NCBI RefSeq assembly: GCF_001905725.1
Contig: NZ_LIWB01000011.1
Location: 186,001-250,000, forward strand
Length of the DNA: 64,000 nt
Source of the DNA: Streptomyces sp. CB02400
GTDB taxonomy: Bacteria > Actinomycetota > Actinomycetes > Streptomycetales > Streptomycetaceae
Direction: 5' to 3'
Part shown: positions 51,328 through 60,440 of the stretch, piece by piece
Layout: each line of letters opens with the position of its first letter
How positions within the stretch are numbered: position 1 is the first letter of the stretch
Notes under the pieces: generated by a model
Databases searched by the model: none
What the model was told of the DNA's origin: nothing
What the model saw: the letters and a program-made list of their open reading frames with translations, nothing else
Translations under genes and position numbers: made by a program

Positions 51328-52968
51328 ATGGAACTCGCCACCCCGCCACCGGCGGCGCGGGCCCCTGTCGCCTGGCACGGCTGGTGGCTGATGCCGCTCG
51401 GCCTCGGCGGCGGGACGATCGCCGCCACGTCGATGGGTTCGGACCGGATCACCACGGCCGTCCTCGGCGCCGCCGCGACGGCCGCCTGCTCCATGTGCGT
51501 ACGGCTCGTGCTCCGGTACCGGGTCCGGCTCCTGCGCGCGGAGGACACCCACCGCACCTCGCAGGCCGAGCACACCCGGCGGTGGCAGCAGCACATGGCG
51601 GACCAGGAACGGAGATCAACCGCCGAACGCGCCGAGCGGGAGCAGGAGTTCGAGGAACGGCTGGCCGGACAGGCCAGGGACTACGAGGCACGGCTCGCCG
51701 AAGAGACCGAGACCCGGCGGGAGCAACTGGCCCACCAGCTCTCCGCGGTCGCCCGCCTCGCCGACGAGCAGCTCCCGGAGGCGATCGGACGGCTGCGCGC
51801 CGGTGACGCCATCGACGACCTGCTGCCCGGCGTCGACCGGTCCGCCGAGGCCGACGCCGCCCTCCAGACCGAACTCCGCAAGCTGCTGCGGACCTCGCTG
51901 ATCGGCCTGGAGGAGGAGTTCGACCGCTCCACCTCCGCCGAACAGGCCGTCATCAGCATCGGCAACCGCATCCACGTACTGACCAGCAAGCTCCGCGGCC
52001 GGCTCCACGAGATGCAGGGCGAACACGGCCGGCTGCCCGCCGTCGCCCGGGGGCTGATGGAGCTCGACCAGGAGATCGGCCCCGCCGACTGCCTGGCCGC
52101 CAGCATCGGCGTCCTCGGCGGCTCCGACCGGCCCGGCAGGCAGTGGCAGGAGCCGCAGCGGCTGCTGAGCGTGGTGCGCGGCGGCATCGGCCGGATCAAG
52201 GACTTCCACCGCGTCCGGCTGAGCCGGCTCCCCGAACTCGGTGTGGACGGCGGGCTGGTGGACCACCTCACGCTGATCTTCGCCCATCTGCTCGACAACG
52301 CGGCCCGCTACTCACCGCCCTCGGAACCCGTGGTGGTCTCCGGCCGTGAGGTACCCAACGGCGTCGGCATCGAGATCCAGGACTCCGGCAAGGGCCTGAG
52401 CGAGGAGAAGAAGCGCGCGGCCGAACACGCCCTCGCGGGCACCGCGCCCGGGGCGGGCATCGGCGGCATCACCGAGGACGCCAACATCGGCCTGCGGGTC
52501 GTCGGCGTCCTCGCCCGCCGCTACGGCATCCGCGTCACCTTCGCGGACTCCCCCTGGCTCGGCACCTCCGTGGTGGTCGTCGTACCGCACAAGTACTTCA
52601 GCCCGCTGCCCGCGACCGCCGTCACGGAGACCCCCGCCGCCGAGCCCGGCCCGGAGCCGCCGGCCGCCGGCGCCGGACCGGCCCCGGACGGATCCGCCGA
52701 GTCCGCCGACACCACCCCCGGCGGACTGCCCCGCCGCCGCTCCGGGCGGACCGGCGCCGACGCCCCGCGGCCACTCGCACCGGCCGGGCCGGTGACGGGC
52801 GCCGACGCGGCCTCCGTACCGCCGGACGCCTCCTTCGCCGGCCTCGCCGCCTTCGCCACCGCCGGACGCGCCGGCGACCCGGAGCCCCGGACGCCCGGCG
52901 ACCGTGACACCCCCACCGGACGTGAGTCCACCGAGCACCGCACCGAAGAGAGCGACCAGACCACATGA
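51328..52968 (+). CDS. cvnA: Conservon sensor-kinase-like protein CvnA
   Basis: This 546-residue protein has two N-terminal helices (WWLMPLGLGGGTIAA, AVLGAAATAACSMCVRLVL), then a charged coiled coil (about 70-150). A helical region and an HATPase domain follow (LIFAHLLDNAARYSPPSEP, IQDSGKGLSEE, NIGLRVVGVLARRYG, GTSVVVVVPHKYF). The C-terminal tail is Pro/Ala-rich. Conservons of Streptomyces form membrane-linked GTPase-type signalling complexes that affect development and metabolism. GAAGG spacing favours ATG 51328 over ATG 51307 or 51322. Confidence 0.92.
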   Translation: MELATPPPAARAPVAWHGWWLMPLGLGGGTIAATSMGSDRITTAVLGAAATAACSMCVRLVLRYRVRLLRAEDTHRTSQAEHTRRWQQHMADQERRSTAERAEREQEFEERLAGQARDYEARLAEETETRREQLAHQLSAVARLADEQLPEAIGRLRAGDAIDDLLPGVDRSAEADAALQTELRKLLRTSLIGLEEEFDRSTSAEQAVISIGNRIHVLTSKLRGRLHEMQGEHGRLPAVARGLMELDQEIGPADCLAASIGVLGGSDRPGRQWQEPQRLLSVVRGGIGRIKDFHRVRLSRLPELGVDGGLVDHLTLIFAHLLDNAARYSPPSEPVVVSGREVPNGVGIEIQDSGKGLSEEKKRAAEHALAGTAPGAGIGGITEDANIGLRVVGVLARRYGIRVTFADSPWLGTSVVVVVPHKYFSPLPATAVTETPAAEPGPEPPAAGAGPAPDGSAESADTTPGGLPRRRSGRTGADAPRPLAPAGPVTGADAASVPPDASFAGLAAFATAGRAGDPEPRTPGDRDTPTGRESTEHRTEESDQTT

Positions 52969-53375
52969 CGCAGCAGGGAACCGACGTGAGCTGGGCGCTC
53001 CGCGACCTCGTCGAGAGCATCCAGGAGATCCGCTTCGCCCTCGTGGCCTCCAGCGACGGCAAGGCCATCACCTCCTACGGGGCGGACGACCCAGACGACG
53101 TCGACCGCTTCGCGGCGGTGGTGGCCGGCCTGCAGGCCCTGGCCCAGCCGGTCGCCGAGCAGTTCCCCGCCTACGCGGGACAGCTGCGGCTGGCGATGAT
53201 CGAGGTCGACGGCGGCCACCTCTTCGTGGTCCGCGCCGGCGTGGAGACCTACCTCGGCGTCCTCGCCCGGGAGGGCCTGGACCAGGGCCTGCTCGGACAC
53301 CAGATGAGGGACCTCGCCCGCAGAATGGGCGAGCTCCTCGGGACCACTCCGCGCCTGGAGGAGCACTCTGGATGA
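52965..53375 (+). CDS. cvnB: Conservon protein CvnB, roadblock/LC7 domain
   Basis: The 136-residue roadblock/LC7-type protein (DLVESIQEIRFALVASSDGK, FPAYAGQLRLAMIEVDGGHLF) is related to MglB, a GTPase-activating protein. It is thought to regulate the GTPase CvnD. ATGA overlaps join it to cvnA and cvnC. Confidence 0.94.
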   Translation: MTQQGTDVSWALRDLVESIQEIRFALVASSDGKAITSYGADDPDDVDRFAAVVAGLQALAQPVAEQFPAYAGQLRLAMIEVDGGHLFVVRAGVETYLGVLAREGLDQGLLGHQMRDLARRMGELLGTTPRLEEHSG

Positions 53376-53743
53376 GTGCTCCCCGCCGGCCGGCGGACCC
53401 GCCCGGTCTCGAGCGCTACTACGTCCTCACCGGAGGGCGCAGCGGACCGGGCGGCTCGGCGGCCGGCCTCGACGTGGCGACCCTCGTCGTCTCCCGCCCG
53501 GGCCCCGTCCCGGGCCCGCAGCACGAGCACGAGGAGATCGTCCGGCGCTGCCGTGAGCCGCTCTCGGTCGCCGAACTCGGCGCCCACCTCGGGCTGCCGT
53601 TCAACATTCTCGCGGTGCTGCTGTCGGACCTGCTGGACGCGGGCCGGGTCGAAGCCCGTGACCCCGTCCCGGCACACGTCGCCGGGCGCGGGCCCGACCT
53701 CGCGCTCCTCGAGGAGGTACTCAGTGGACTTGAAAGGCTTTGA
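53372..53743 (+). CDS. cvnC: Conservon protein CvnC, DUF742
   Basis: This 123-residue DUF742 protein (RYYVLTGGRSGPGG, IVRRCREPLSVAELGAHLGL, PFNILAVLLSDLLDAGRVEA) has a winged-helix-like core. Its exact role in conservons is unclear. It overlaps cvnB by 4 bp and cvnD by 20 bp. Confidence 0.94.
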   Translation: MSAPRRPADPPGLERYYVLTGGRSGPGGSAAGLDVATLVVSRPGPVPGPQHEHEEIVRRCREPLSVAELGAHLGLPFNILAVLLSDLLDAGRVEARDPVPAHVAGRGPDLALLEEVLSGLERL

Positions 53744-54329
53744 CCGGCCCGGCCGACACGGGGGCGGGGACATCCGCTCGGTGAAGGTGATGATCGCCGG
53801 CGGCTTCGGCACCGGGAAGACCACCATGGTCCGCTCGGTCAGCGACATCAGGCCGCTCACCACCGAGGAGACGCTCACCCAGGCCGGCGCCGGTGTCGAC
53901 GACCTCATCGGGGTCGCCGACAAGTCGCAGACCACCGTCAGCCTGGACTTCGGCAAGATCGGCCTGAGCGACAGCCTGGTGCTGTACCTGTTCGGCACGC
54001 CCGGACAGGAGCGGTTCTGGTTCCTGTGGAACGGGCTGTTCAAGGGGGCGCTCGGCGCGGTCGTCCTGGTGGACACCCGGCGGCTGGCCTCCAGCTTCCG
54101 GGCGATCGAGGAGATGGAGCGGCAGAAGGTGCCGTTCGTCGTCGCCCTCAACGTCTTCCCCGACTCCAAGGACTACCCGGTCGAGGAGATACGGGACGCC
54201 CTGGACATCCCCGCGCACATCCCGGTGGTCTCCTTCGACGCCCGTGACCGCGCCTCCAGCCGTGACGTGCTGGTCGCCCTCGTCCGGCACCTGAGGGAAC
54301 GCTCGGCCGTCGCCGTGGAGTCCCGGTGA
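53724..54329 (+). CDS. cvnD: Conservon GTPase CvnD
   Basis: This 201-residue small GTPase-like protein has the P-loop MIAGGFGTGKTT, the switch region TVSLDFGKI, the Walker B-like LYLFGTPGQERFWF and the base-binding segment VVALNVFPDSK. GAGGAGG inside cvnC lies 6 bp before GTG 53724, which fixes the start. It is the switch component of the conservon. Confidence 0.94.
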   Translation: MDLKGFDRPGRHGGGDIRSVKVMIAGGFGTGKTTMVRSVSDIRPLTTEETLTQAGAGVDDLIGVADKSQTTVSLDFGKIGLSDSLVLYLFGTPGQERFWFLWNGLFKGALGAVVLVDTRRLASSFRAIEEMERQKVPFVVALNVFPDSKDYPVEEIRDALDIPAHIPVVSFDARDRASSRDVLVALVRHLRERSAVAVESR

Positions 54330-55561
54330 ACGCCCCCGAGGCCCCCCGCGGCTGTCCCGTCGCCCACCACGGCGCGGAGCTCACCCGGCTGTACGGGCCG
54401 GAGGCGGCCACCGACCCGGCCGGCATCTACGAACGGCTGCGCAAGGAGCACGGCACGGTGGCCCCCGTGCTCCTGGAGGGCGAGGTGCCGGCCTGGCTGG
54501 TGATCGGCTACCGGGACGCCCGCCGGGTGCTGGACAACCCCCGCCAGTTCACCCGGGACGCCCGCGTCTGGCGGGACCGGACCGACGGCCGGGTCGACGA
54601 GAACTCACCGCTGATCCCGATGCTCGGCTGGCGTCCCGACTGCGTCTCCCAGGACGGCGAACCGCACCGCAGGCTCCGCGCGGCCGTCACCGACGCCCTC
54701 CAGGCGGCGGCCGGCCGCGGCATCCGCCGGCACGCCACGCACTACGCCAACAAGCAGATCGACGCGTTCGCGCACACCGGGCGCGCCGACCTGGTGCACG
54801 ACTACGCCGAGTACCTGCCGATGCTGGTGATCAGCCGCCTGCTGGGGCTGCCCGAGGCGGAGGGGCGCGACCTGGTCGAGTCCTGCGCCCAGGTCCTGGG
54901 AGGCAGTGAGAACGCCCTCGTCCACGACGCGCGCATCCAGGAGATACTCGGCGAACTCGTCGTACGCAAACGCTCCGAGCCCGGCAGCGACCTCGCCACC
55001 GCCCTGCTGGAGCACCGCGCCGGGCTCGACGAGGACGAGGTCGTCAGCCATCTGCGGCTGGTGCTGATCACCGCGCACACCACCACCAGCAATCTGCTGG
55101 CCCGGGTGCTGCAACTGGTCCTCACCGACACCTCGCGGCTCTCCGGGCTGATCAGCGGCCGGCTGAACGTTTCCGAGGTGGTGGAGGAGGTCATGTGGGA
55201 CAGCCCGCCGCTGGCCGTCCTGCCGGGCCGCTTCGCCGCGAGCGACCTGGAGCTCGGCGGCCACCGCGTCCAGGAGGGCGATCTGCTGGTGCTGGGGCTC
55301 GCCGCGGGCAACCGGGACCCCGAGATCCGTCCGGACGCCGGAGTGTCCGTCCAGGGCAACCAGGCACACCTGGCGTTCAGTTCGGGTCCGCACGAGTGCC
55401 CCGGACAGAACATCGGACAGTCCCTGATCGAGATCGCCGTCGACGTCCTGCTGCACCGGCTGCCCGGACTGCGGCTGGCGGTGGAACCGGAGGAGCTCAG
55501 CTCGACCGCCTCCACCTGGGAGTCCCGACTGGACGCCCTGCCCGTCGAGTTCGGCGGATGA
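54326..55561 (+). CDS. cvnE: Conservon-coupled P450, CYP157-like with altered K-helix
   Basis: The 411-residue P450 has an intact heme loop (FSSGPHECPGQNIGQSLIEI), but the K-helix reads VEEVMWDSPP, so the ExxR arginine is replaced by Trp. The I-helix has AHTTTSN in place of the usual AGxxT. CYP157 enzymes of Streptomyces are known to lack the canonical ExxR. The GTG start overlaps the cvnD stop by 4 bp, making the P450 part of the conservon operon, comparable with the rarABCDE (cvn9) type. Whether it oxidises anything is uncertain. Confidence 0.92.
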   Translation: MNAPEAPRGCPVAHHGAELTRLYGPEAATDPAGIYERLRKEHGTVAPVLLEGEVPAWLVIGYRDARRVLDNPRQFTRDARVWRDRTDGRVDENSPLIPMLGWRPDCVSQDGEPHRRLRAAVTDALQAAAGRGIRRHATHYANKQIDAFAHTGRADLVHDYAEYLPMLVISRLLGLPEAEGRDLVESCAQVLGGSENALVHDARIQEILGELVVRKRSEPGSDLATALLEHRAGLDEDEVVSHLRLVLITAHTTTSNLLARVLQLVLTDTSRLSGLISGRLNVSEVVEEVMWDSPPLAVLPGRFAASDLELGGHRVQEGDLLVLGLAAGNRDPEIRPDAGVSVQGNQAHLAFSSGPHECPGQNIGQSLIEIAVDVLLHRLPGLRLAVEPEELSSTASTWESRLDALPVEFGG

Positions 55562-55601
55562 CGCCGCCGCCCGGCCCCGGCGGCCGGGCGGCACGGCCGT
55601 C

Positions 55602-56633
55602 TCACACGGTCAGCAGATCGTCCACCGAGCCCCGCCCGGCCTGTTCCGCGGTGGCCACCGGGCCCTCCTTCGCCGCCGCGTACCGGCCGGTGGTCAGCGC
55701 CCACTCGTAGTTGCCGTTGATCCAGTGCTGGATGGCCTCCACACCCCGGCGCACCCGGTCGCGCCCGTCCGCGTCCAGCCCGAGCTCGTCGCACATCCCC
55801 GGCACCCGCGCCTCCAGCTCGACGTACTCCGCCAGGCACGCGGTCGTCATGGCGTACGCCTCGGCGGCGGCCTCCTCCCAGGAGCAGCCCCGCTCCCGGT
55901 GCAGGACGGCGACGAGGTTGTGGCCGTCACCGCGGCGCCGCTCCCGCTCGAAGGAGTGGATGTCGTTCATGAACCCGATGGTGTCCGCGGCCAGATCGCG
56001 CAGCCGCTCCATCAGCGGATGAGCCATCGCCTGCGCCGGCACCTCGAAGCCGCGGCTGCGCTCGCCGGCGTCGATGCTGTGGTGGATGCCGACGGTACGG
56101 CGCCGGAAGGCCGCGTACTCGTCCAGGTCGAGCGTCCCGGCCAGCCCCCGGGCGGCCAGGTCGACCTCCTCGCAGTGAGCCACCAGGAACCGCCCCCAGG
56201 AGGCCGCGAACCGCGTCTTCCAGGTCAGGGACATGCCATCCGAGAGATGCGCCCAGACCTGAGCCCAGGCCAGCGTGATGGGGCAGGCGACCCTGGGTGT
56301 GCTCCCCGCCGGCCGCAGCGGGGTCACGATCAGTTCCCGGGCCACCTCGGCTATGCGCTCCGCCCGGTCGGGCCGTCCGGCGTCGAACTGGTCGTCGAAG
56401 AGGAACGCCAGGGAGAACCAGTTCATCAGGACGACCATGTCCTGGGCCGAGGCGTACGGATACGTACGGGCGGCGGCCTGGGGCAGGTCCCAGGACCGGT
56501 ACTCCTCGAAACCGGCCCGGCTGCGGACCAGCCCCGTCTCCCACACCCAGCGCAGATGCCGCGCCCGCGCGTACTCCAGATGGTCGCTGACGGGGGTGTC
56601 GAAGGGGAGATCGAACCGGACGTCCTGAGACAT
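55602..56633 (-). CDS. Class I terpene cyclase, probably sesquiterpene synthase
   Basis: This 343-residue single-domain cyclase has the acidic motif DDQFD (80-84), the NSE triad N223-S227-E231 (in FMNDIHSFERERR) and a C-terminal RY pair (TTGRYAAA). Length and motifs fit bacterial sesquiterpene synthases acting on farnesyl diphosphate. The product cannot be read from sequence. AAAGGA precedes ATG 56633. It converges with the conservon P450, which is a possible tailoring partner. Confidence 0.92.
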   Translation of the reverse strand: MSQDVRFDLPFDTPVSDHLEYARARHLRWVWETGLVRSRAGFEEYRSWDLPQAAARTYPYASAQDMVVLMNWFSLAFLFDDQFDAGRPDRAERIAEVARELIVTPLRPAGSTPRVACPITLAWAQVWAHLSDGMSLTWKTRFAASWGRFLVAHCEEVDLAARGLAGTLDLDEYAAFRRRTVGIHHSIDAGERSRGFEVPAQAMAHPLMERLRDLAADTIGFMNDIHSFERERRRGDGHNLVAVLHRERGCSWEEAAAEAYAMTTACLAEYVELEARVPGMCDELGLDADGRDRVRRGVEAIQHWINGNYEWALTTGRYAAAKEGPVATAEQAGRGSVDDLLTV

Positions 56634-56923
56634 GTGTTTCCTTTCGGGAGACGGAACGCAGAGTCCCCCCGCCCTGCGAGCGGGCGGCCACGGCGACGGC
56701 CACCCGCACACGCGAACTCGGCTTCGTGATACGCGAGTTGAATCGAGAAGCGCTACGAGCCTAAATGATCTACGCCGTGACCGCTGGTGATCTCCGTTAC
56801 TGCGTACGCCGGTTGAGGCGCGTGCGCCCGCACGTGAACATGACTGAATCCGGCGAGCGGGGACAGGTGTCACGTACAGGGCGGGGCAGGAGCGCCCCGC
56901 GCCCGGACTCCCGCGGAGGAGAC
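56634..56923. promoter_or_regulatory. Divergent promoter region of the terpene cyclase and VOC genes
   Basis: In this 290-bp region, AT-richer around 56725-56790, the segment TACGCGAGTTGAAT at 56730-56743 matches 13 of 14 bases of a segment in the P450/TetR promoter at 36916-36929. No other feature is seen. Confidence 0.5.
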
Positions 56924-57316
56924 ATGACCCTGGTGACGGCCGGCGTGGTGGTGCTCGACTGTGCCGAACCCGAGAAACTCGCCGAGTTCTACAAGGAGTT
57001 GCTGGGCGCGGAGGACGTCGACGCCCACGTCAACCGGGTGGAGATCCGGGCCGCCGACGGTTTCCGGCTGGCACTGCGCCGCGACGTGAACGCGACCGCC
57101 CCGAGCTGGCCCCGCCCGGAGAACTCCCTCCAGGCGCACCTGGAGTTCGTGGTGGACGACCTGGACGCGGTGGAACGTCTGATCGTGGGCCTGGGCGGGC
57201 GCCCGATGGAGACGGGCGACGCCTCGGGACCCACCGGGGAACGCGGCTACGCCGACCCGGCGGGCCACTCCTTCACCATCCGCCGGGGCACGTCGACGGC
57301 GCCCAAGCAGGGCTGA
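56924..57316 (+). CDS. VOC/glyoxalase-family protein
   Basis: This 130-residue protein has two beta-alpha-beta-beta-beta modules (VTAGVVVLDCAEPEKLAEFY, LEFVVDDLDAVERLI, YADPAGHSFTIRR). Members bind metal and act on small electrophiles or antibiotics, or are simply binding proteins. CGGAGGAG places the start at ATG 56924, although the frame is open to 56765. Confidence 0.88.
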   Translation: MTLVTAGVVVLDCAEPEKLAEFYKELLGAEDVDAHVNRVEIRAADGFRLALRRDVNATAPSWPRPENSLQAHLEFVVDDLDAVERLIVGLGGRPMETGDASGPTGERGYADPAGHSFTIRRGTSTAPKQG

Positions 57317-57357
57317 CCCGCCGCCACGGGGGACGGCGGGCCGGCCGTACGGACACG

Positions 57358-57669
57358 TCAGTCGCGGCCGCCCTTGTCCGGGACCGGCCAAGTGCCCGTG
57401 GAGCGTTCGATGGCCTTGGCGCCGGCCCGGTCCACGGCACTGCGCACCACCGCGAAGATGGCGCCCTGGATCGCCGCGGCCAGCAGGATCTCTCCCCAGC
57501 GGCGGTCCCGGTCCAGCGCGTCCGGCGCGTCGTCCTCGTGCCGGATCACCTTCCAGGTCTTCTGGAACGCCATCCCCGCCACGGTGCCGCTGGTCCAGCC
57601 CAGCGCGAAGCCGATCGGCTTGTACGCCAGGGGCAGCTTCTTCTTCGCCTTCTTGCTCTTCTTCGCCAC
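57358..57669 (-). CDS. DUF4235 membrane protein
   Basis: The 103-residue protein has a Lys-rich N-terminus (AKKSKKAKKKLP) and two hydrophobic segments (FALGWTSGTVAGMAF, EILLAAAIQGAIFAVVRSAV), matching the DUF4235 family. Function unknown. AGGAG precedes GTG 57669. Confidence 0.88.
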   Translation of the reverse strand: MAKKSKKAKKKLPLAYKPIGFALGWTSGTVAGMAFQKTWKVIRHEDDAPDALDRDRRWGEILLAAAIQGAIFAVVRSAVDRAGAKAIERSTGTWPVPDKGGRD

Positions 57670-57734
57670 GTGGATCTCCTAGGTCGGCTGCGTCGTCTCG
57701 TCGGTGGATGGATCGTCGGGGAGGGCCGGGCGGC

Positions 57735-58763
57735 TCAGGGGCGCCCCGGTGCCGGCACCTCCTCGCCGGCCCGCACCGGACCGGGCGGAGTGCCGTCCCC
57801 GAACGGCCGGCCGCCCAGCTCCTCCCGGTGGTGGGGCGCCGTCCAGCCGGCCAGGTCGGGACCGAGGGGCACGATGCCGGACGGGTTGATGCCGGTGTGC
57901 ACCTGGTAGTAGTGCCGCTTGATGTGGTCGAAGTCCACGGTGTCGCCGAAGCCGGGCGTCTGGTACAGATCGCGGACGTACGCCCACAGCACCCGGTTCT
58001 CCGCCAGCTTCCACCGGTTGCACTTGAAGTGGCCGTGGTACACCGCGTCGAACCGCACCAGCGTGGTGAACAGCCGGATGTCCGCCTCGGTGATGGTGTC
58101 GCCGACCAGGTACCGCTGCTCCTCCAGCCGCCGCGCCAGCAGCTCCAGCCGCCGGAACACCGCCGTGCACGCGGCCTCGTACTCCTCCTGGCCGGTGGCG
58201 AACCCCGCCCGGTACACGCCGTTGTTGACGTCCCGGAAGACGTCCTCCGCCACGGCGTCGATCTCGTCGCGCCGCGCCCGCGGATACAGGTCGGGCGCCC
58301 CCTCGCGGTGCAGGGCCGTCCACTCCGTCGCGAGGTCCAGGGTGATCCGCTGGTAGTCGTTGGTGACCAACTCCCCGCTGGGCACGTCCACGACCGCCGG
58401 CACGCTCACCCCGCCCGGGTACTCCGTCTCCCGCCGGTCGTACGCCTCGCTCAGGTACCGGATGCCGAGCACCGGGTCGCGGCCGTCCGGATCCAGGGTG
58501 AAGCGCCAGCTCCGGTCGTCCTGGACCGGGTCCGCGACGGCCAGGGAGAGCGCGTCCTCCAGCCCGAGCAGCCGCCGGGACACCAGCGCCCGGCTCGCCC
58601 ACGGGCAGGCGCGGCTCACCACGAGCCGGTAGCGCCCGGCCTCCACCGGCCACCCGTCCCGCCCGTCCGCCGTGATCCGGTCCGCGAAGTGGGCCTTCGA
58701 CCGCTTGAACGCCTTCCTGCCGTACGCGCTGTTGCCGCCGCCCCCGTCGTCGCGGCCGCCCAT
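57735..58763 (-). CDS. Glutathionyl-hydroquinone-reductase-like GST (Xi class)
   Basis: This 342-residue GST-fold protein has the active-site motif RACPWASRAL (catalytic Cys). It also has the Xi-class signatures VNNGVYRAGFATGQEEYE and TLVRFDAVYHGHFKCN. Relatives (YqjG, PcpF, ECM4) reduce glutathionyl-hydroquinones. Actinomycetes make mycothiol instead of glutathione, so a mycothiol conjugate is the likely substrate. Starts at ATG 58763. Confidence 0.92.
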   Translation of the reverse strand: MGGRDDGGGGNSAYGRKAFKRSKAHFADRITADGRDGWPVEAGRYRLVVSRACPWASRALVSRRLLGLEDALSLAVADPVQDDRSWRFTLDPDGRDPVLGIRYLSEAYDRRETEYPGGVSVPAVVDVPSGELVTNDYQRITLDLATEWTALHREGAPDLYPRARRDEIDAVAEDVFRDVNNGVYRAGFATGQEEYEAACTAVFRRLELLARRLEEQRYLVGDTITEADIRLFTTLVRFDAVYHGHFKCNRWKLAENRVLWAYVRDLYQTPGFGDTVDFDHIKRHYYQVHTGINPSGIVPLGPDLAGWTAPHHREELGGRPFGDGTPPGPVRAGEEVPAPGRP

Positions 58764-58864
58764 GGTGGTCTCCTTCCCGCCGTCGGTACGTCCCTGTGAC
58801 CGCGTTCCCCGTTTTCCGCCGACGGCACGGTGTGGCGTGGGCCGACCGGGGCAATCGGCCGAGG

Positions 58865-59830
58865 GTGAGTACTCGATCGGATCGCAGAACCCGGATCACC
58901 GTGCTGGTGGCGCTCGCAGCCAATCTGGTGATCGCCGTCGCCAAGGCCGTCGGCGGACTGGCCGCGTCCTCGCCCGCGTTGCTGTCGGAAGCGGCGCACT
59001 CGGTCGCCGACAGCCTGAACGAGGTGTTCCTGCTGGCCGCGCTGCGGCGCAGCCGGCGCCCGGCCGACCGCCGTCACCCGTTCGGCTACGGCAAGGAGCG
59101 GTTCTTCTGGTCGCTGCTCGCCGCCGTCGGGATCTTCGTGATGGGCGGCTGCTTCAGCTTCTTCCAGGGCATCGAGGCCCTCAGGAACGGCGGCGACGAG
59201 AAGCTGAGCGGCTATGTCGCCGGACTGGTCGTGCTCGGCGTCGCCCTGCTCGCCGAAGGCGGCTCCCTGCTGCGCGCCCTGCACCAGGTGCGCCGGCAGG
59301 GCGGCCTGGGCAGCGGACTGCGTGATCCGGCGCTGCGCACGGTGGTCGCCGAGGACGGCACCGCGGTGGTGGGCGTCACCCTGGCCATCGTGGGCATGGC
59401 GCTGCACATGATCACCGGACAGGTGGTGTGGGAGGCGTCCGCCTCGCTCGCCATCGGGGTGCTGCTGGTCTACGTCGCCTTCCGGCTCGGCCGCGACGCC
59501 CGCGACCAGCTGATCGGCGAGGCCGCCGACCCGGAGGCGAGCGACCGGATCCGGGAGCTGCTGGGGGAGCAGCCCGAGATCGACAGCGTGGAGGCGCTCT
59601 TCACGATGAAGACGGGCCTGGACACCGCCCTGGTGGCGGCCCGCGTCGACCTGGTGCCCGGGATGGACAGCGAGCGGGTGGAGGAGGTCGCCGTACGCAT
59701 CAAGCGGGCCGTCGCCCGTGAGGTGCCCGAGGCGGAACAGATCTTCCTCGACGTCACCGAACGGGGGGATCCGGAGGCGCGGGAGGCATGGGAAAGCCCC
59801 GCCGCGACGGGGGAACGCGGCGGGGCCTGA
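58865..59830 (+). CDS. Cation diffusion facilitator transporter
   Basis: This CDF-family efflux protein has six helices. The first metal site is present in helix 2 (LLSEAAHSVADSLNE). In helix 5 the usual D/HxxxD reads VVAEDGTAVVGV, so the metal site is altered as in ZnT9-like members. A cytoplasmic C-terminal domain follows (LLGEQPEIDSVEALFTMKTG). GTG 58865 is my choice; a start at GTG 58796 or 58832 is possible since no RBS decides it. Confidence 0.88.
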   Translation: MSTRSDRRTRITVLVALAANLVIAVAKAVGGLAASSPALLSEAAHSVADSLNEVFLLAALRRSRRPADRRHPFGYGKERFFWSLLAAVGIFVMGGCFSFFQGIEALRNGGDEKLSGYVAGLVVLGVALLAEGGSLLRALHQVRRQGGLGSGLRDPALRTVVAEDGTAVVGVTLAIVGMALHMITGQVVWEASASLAIGVLLVYVAFRLGRDARDQLIGEAADPEASDRIRELLGEQPEIDSVEALFTMKTGLDTALVAARVDLVPGMDSERVEEVAVRIKRAVAREVPEAEQIFLDVTERGDPEAREAWESPAATGERGGA

Positions 59831-59891
59831 ACCACGCGTGCCCGGATCCCGGAGCTTCATGCACTCCGGAACACGGGAAATTCTCCGGGAC

Positions 59892-60344
59892 TCAGCCCCG
59901 CTGCCCGTCCGGCTCCAGCACGAAGACCGGGATCTCGCGGTCCGTCTTCTTCTGGTAGTCGGCGTACGGCGGATAGGCCGCGACCGCGCGCTTCCACCAC
60001 TCGTCCTTCTCCGCCCCCGTGACCTCACGGGCCGTCATGTCCCACTTCCCGGGCCCGTCCTGGAGTTCGACACGCGGGTCGGCCTTGACGTTGTGGTACC
60101 AGACCGGGTGCTTGGGCGCCCCGCCCAGCGAGGCCACCACCGCGTACCGCCCCTCGTGCTCGACACGCATCAGCGGGGTCTTGCGCAGCCTGCCGGATTT
60201 CGCACCCCGGCTGGTCAGCAGGACGACGGGCAGGCCCGTGTCCATCAGGGTCGTCCCCTGCGTGCCGCCCGAACTCTCGTACCGTTCCACCTGTTCGCGC
60301 ACCCACTGCGTCGGGCTGGGTTCGTACTCGCCTTCGAGAGGCAT
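59892..60344 (-). CDS. Deazaflavin (F420)-dependent nitroreductase-family protein
   Basis: This 150-residue Ddn-type split-barrel protein has VVLLTSRGAKSGRLRKTPLM (F420-binding), YAVVASLGGAPKHPVWYHNVKA and AREVTGAEKDEWW. It probably reduces quinones or similar compounds with F420H2. ATG 60344 starts right at the family N-terminus. Confidence 0.92.
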   Translation of the reverse strand: MPLEGEYEPSPTQWVREQVERYESSGGTQGTTLMDTGLPVVLLTSRGAKSGRLRKTPLMRVEHEGRYAVVASLGGAPKHPVWYHNVKADPRVELQDGPGKWDMTAREVTGAEKDEWWKRAVAAYPPYADYQKKTDREIPVFVLEPDGQRG

Positions 60345-60440
60345 GGCATCCGTCCCATCGTCCTCGTGTCCTGCGTCCGACTCGATCACATCGACAACAC
60401 CACCGCACGCGGGGTTCATCCCTGCCGGGCCCGTGAACCG

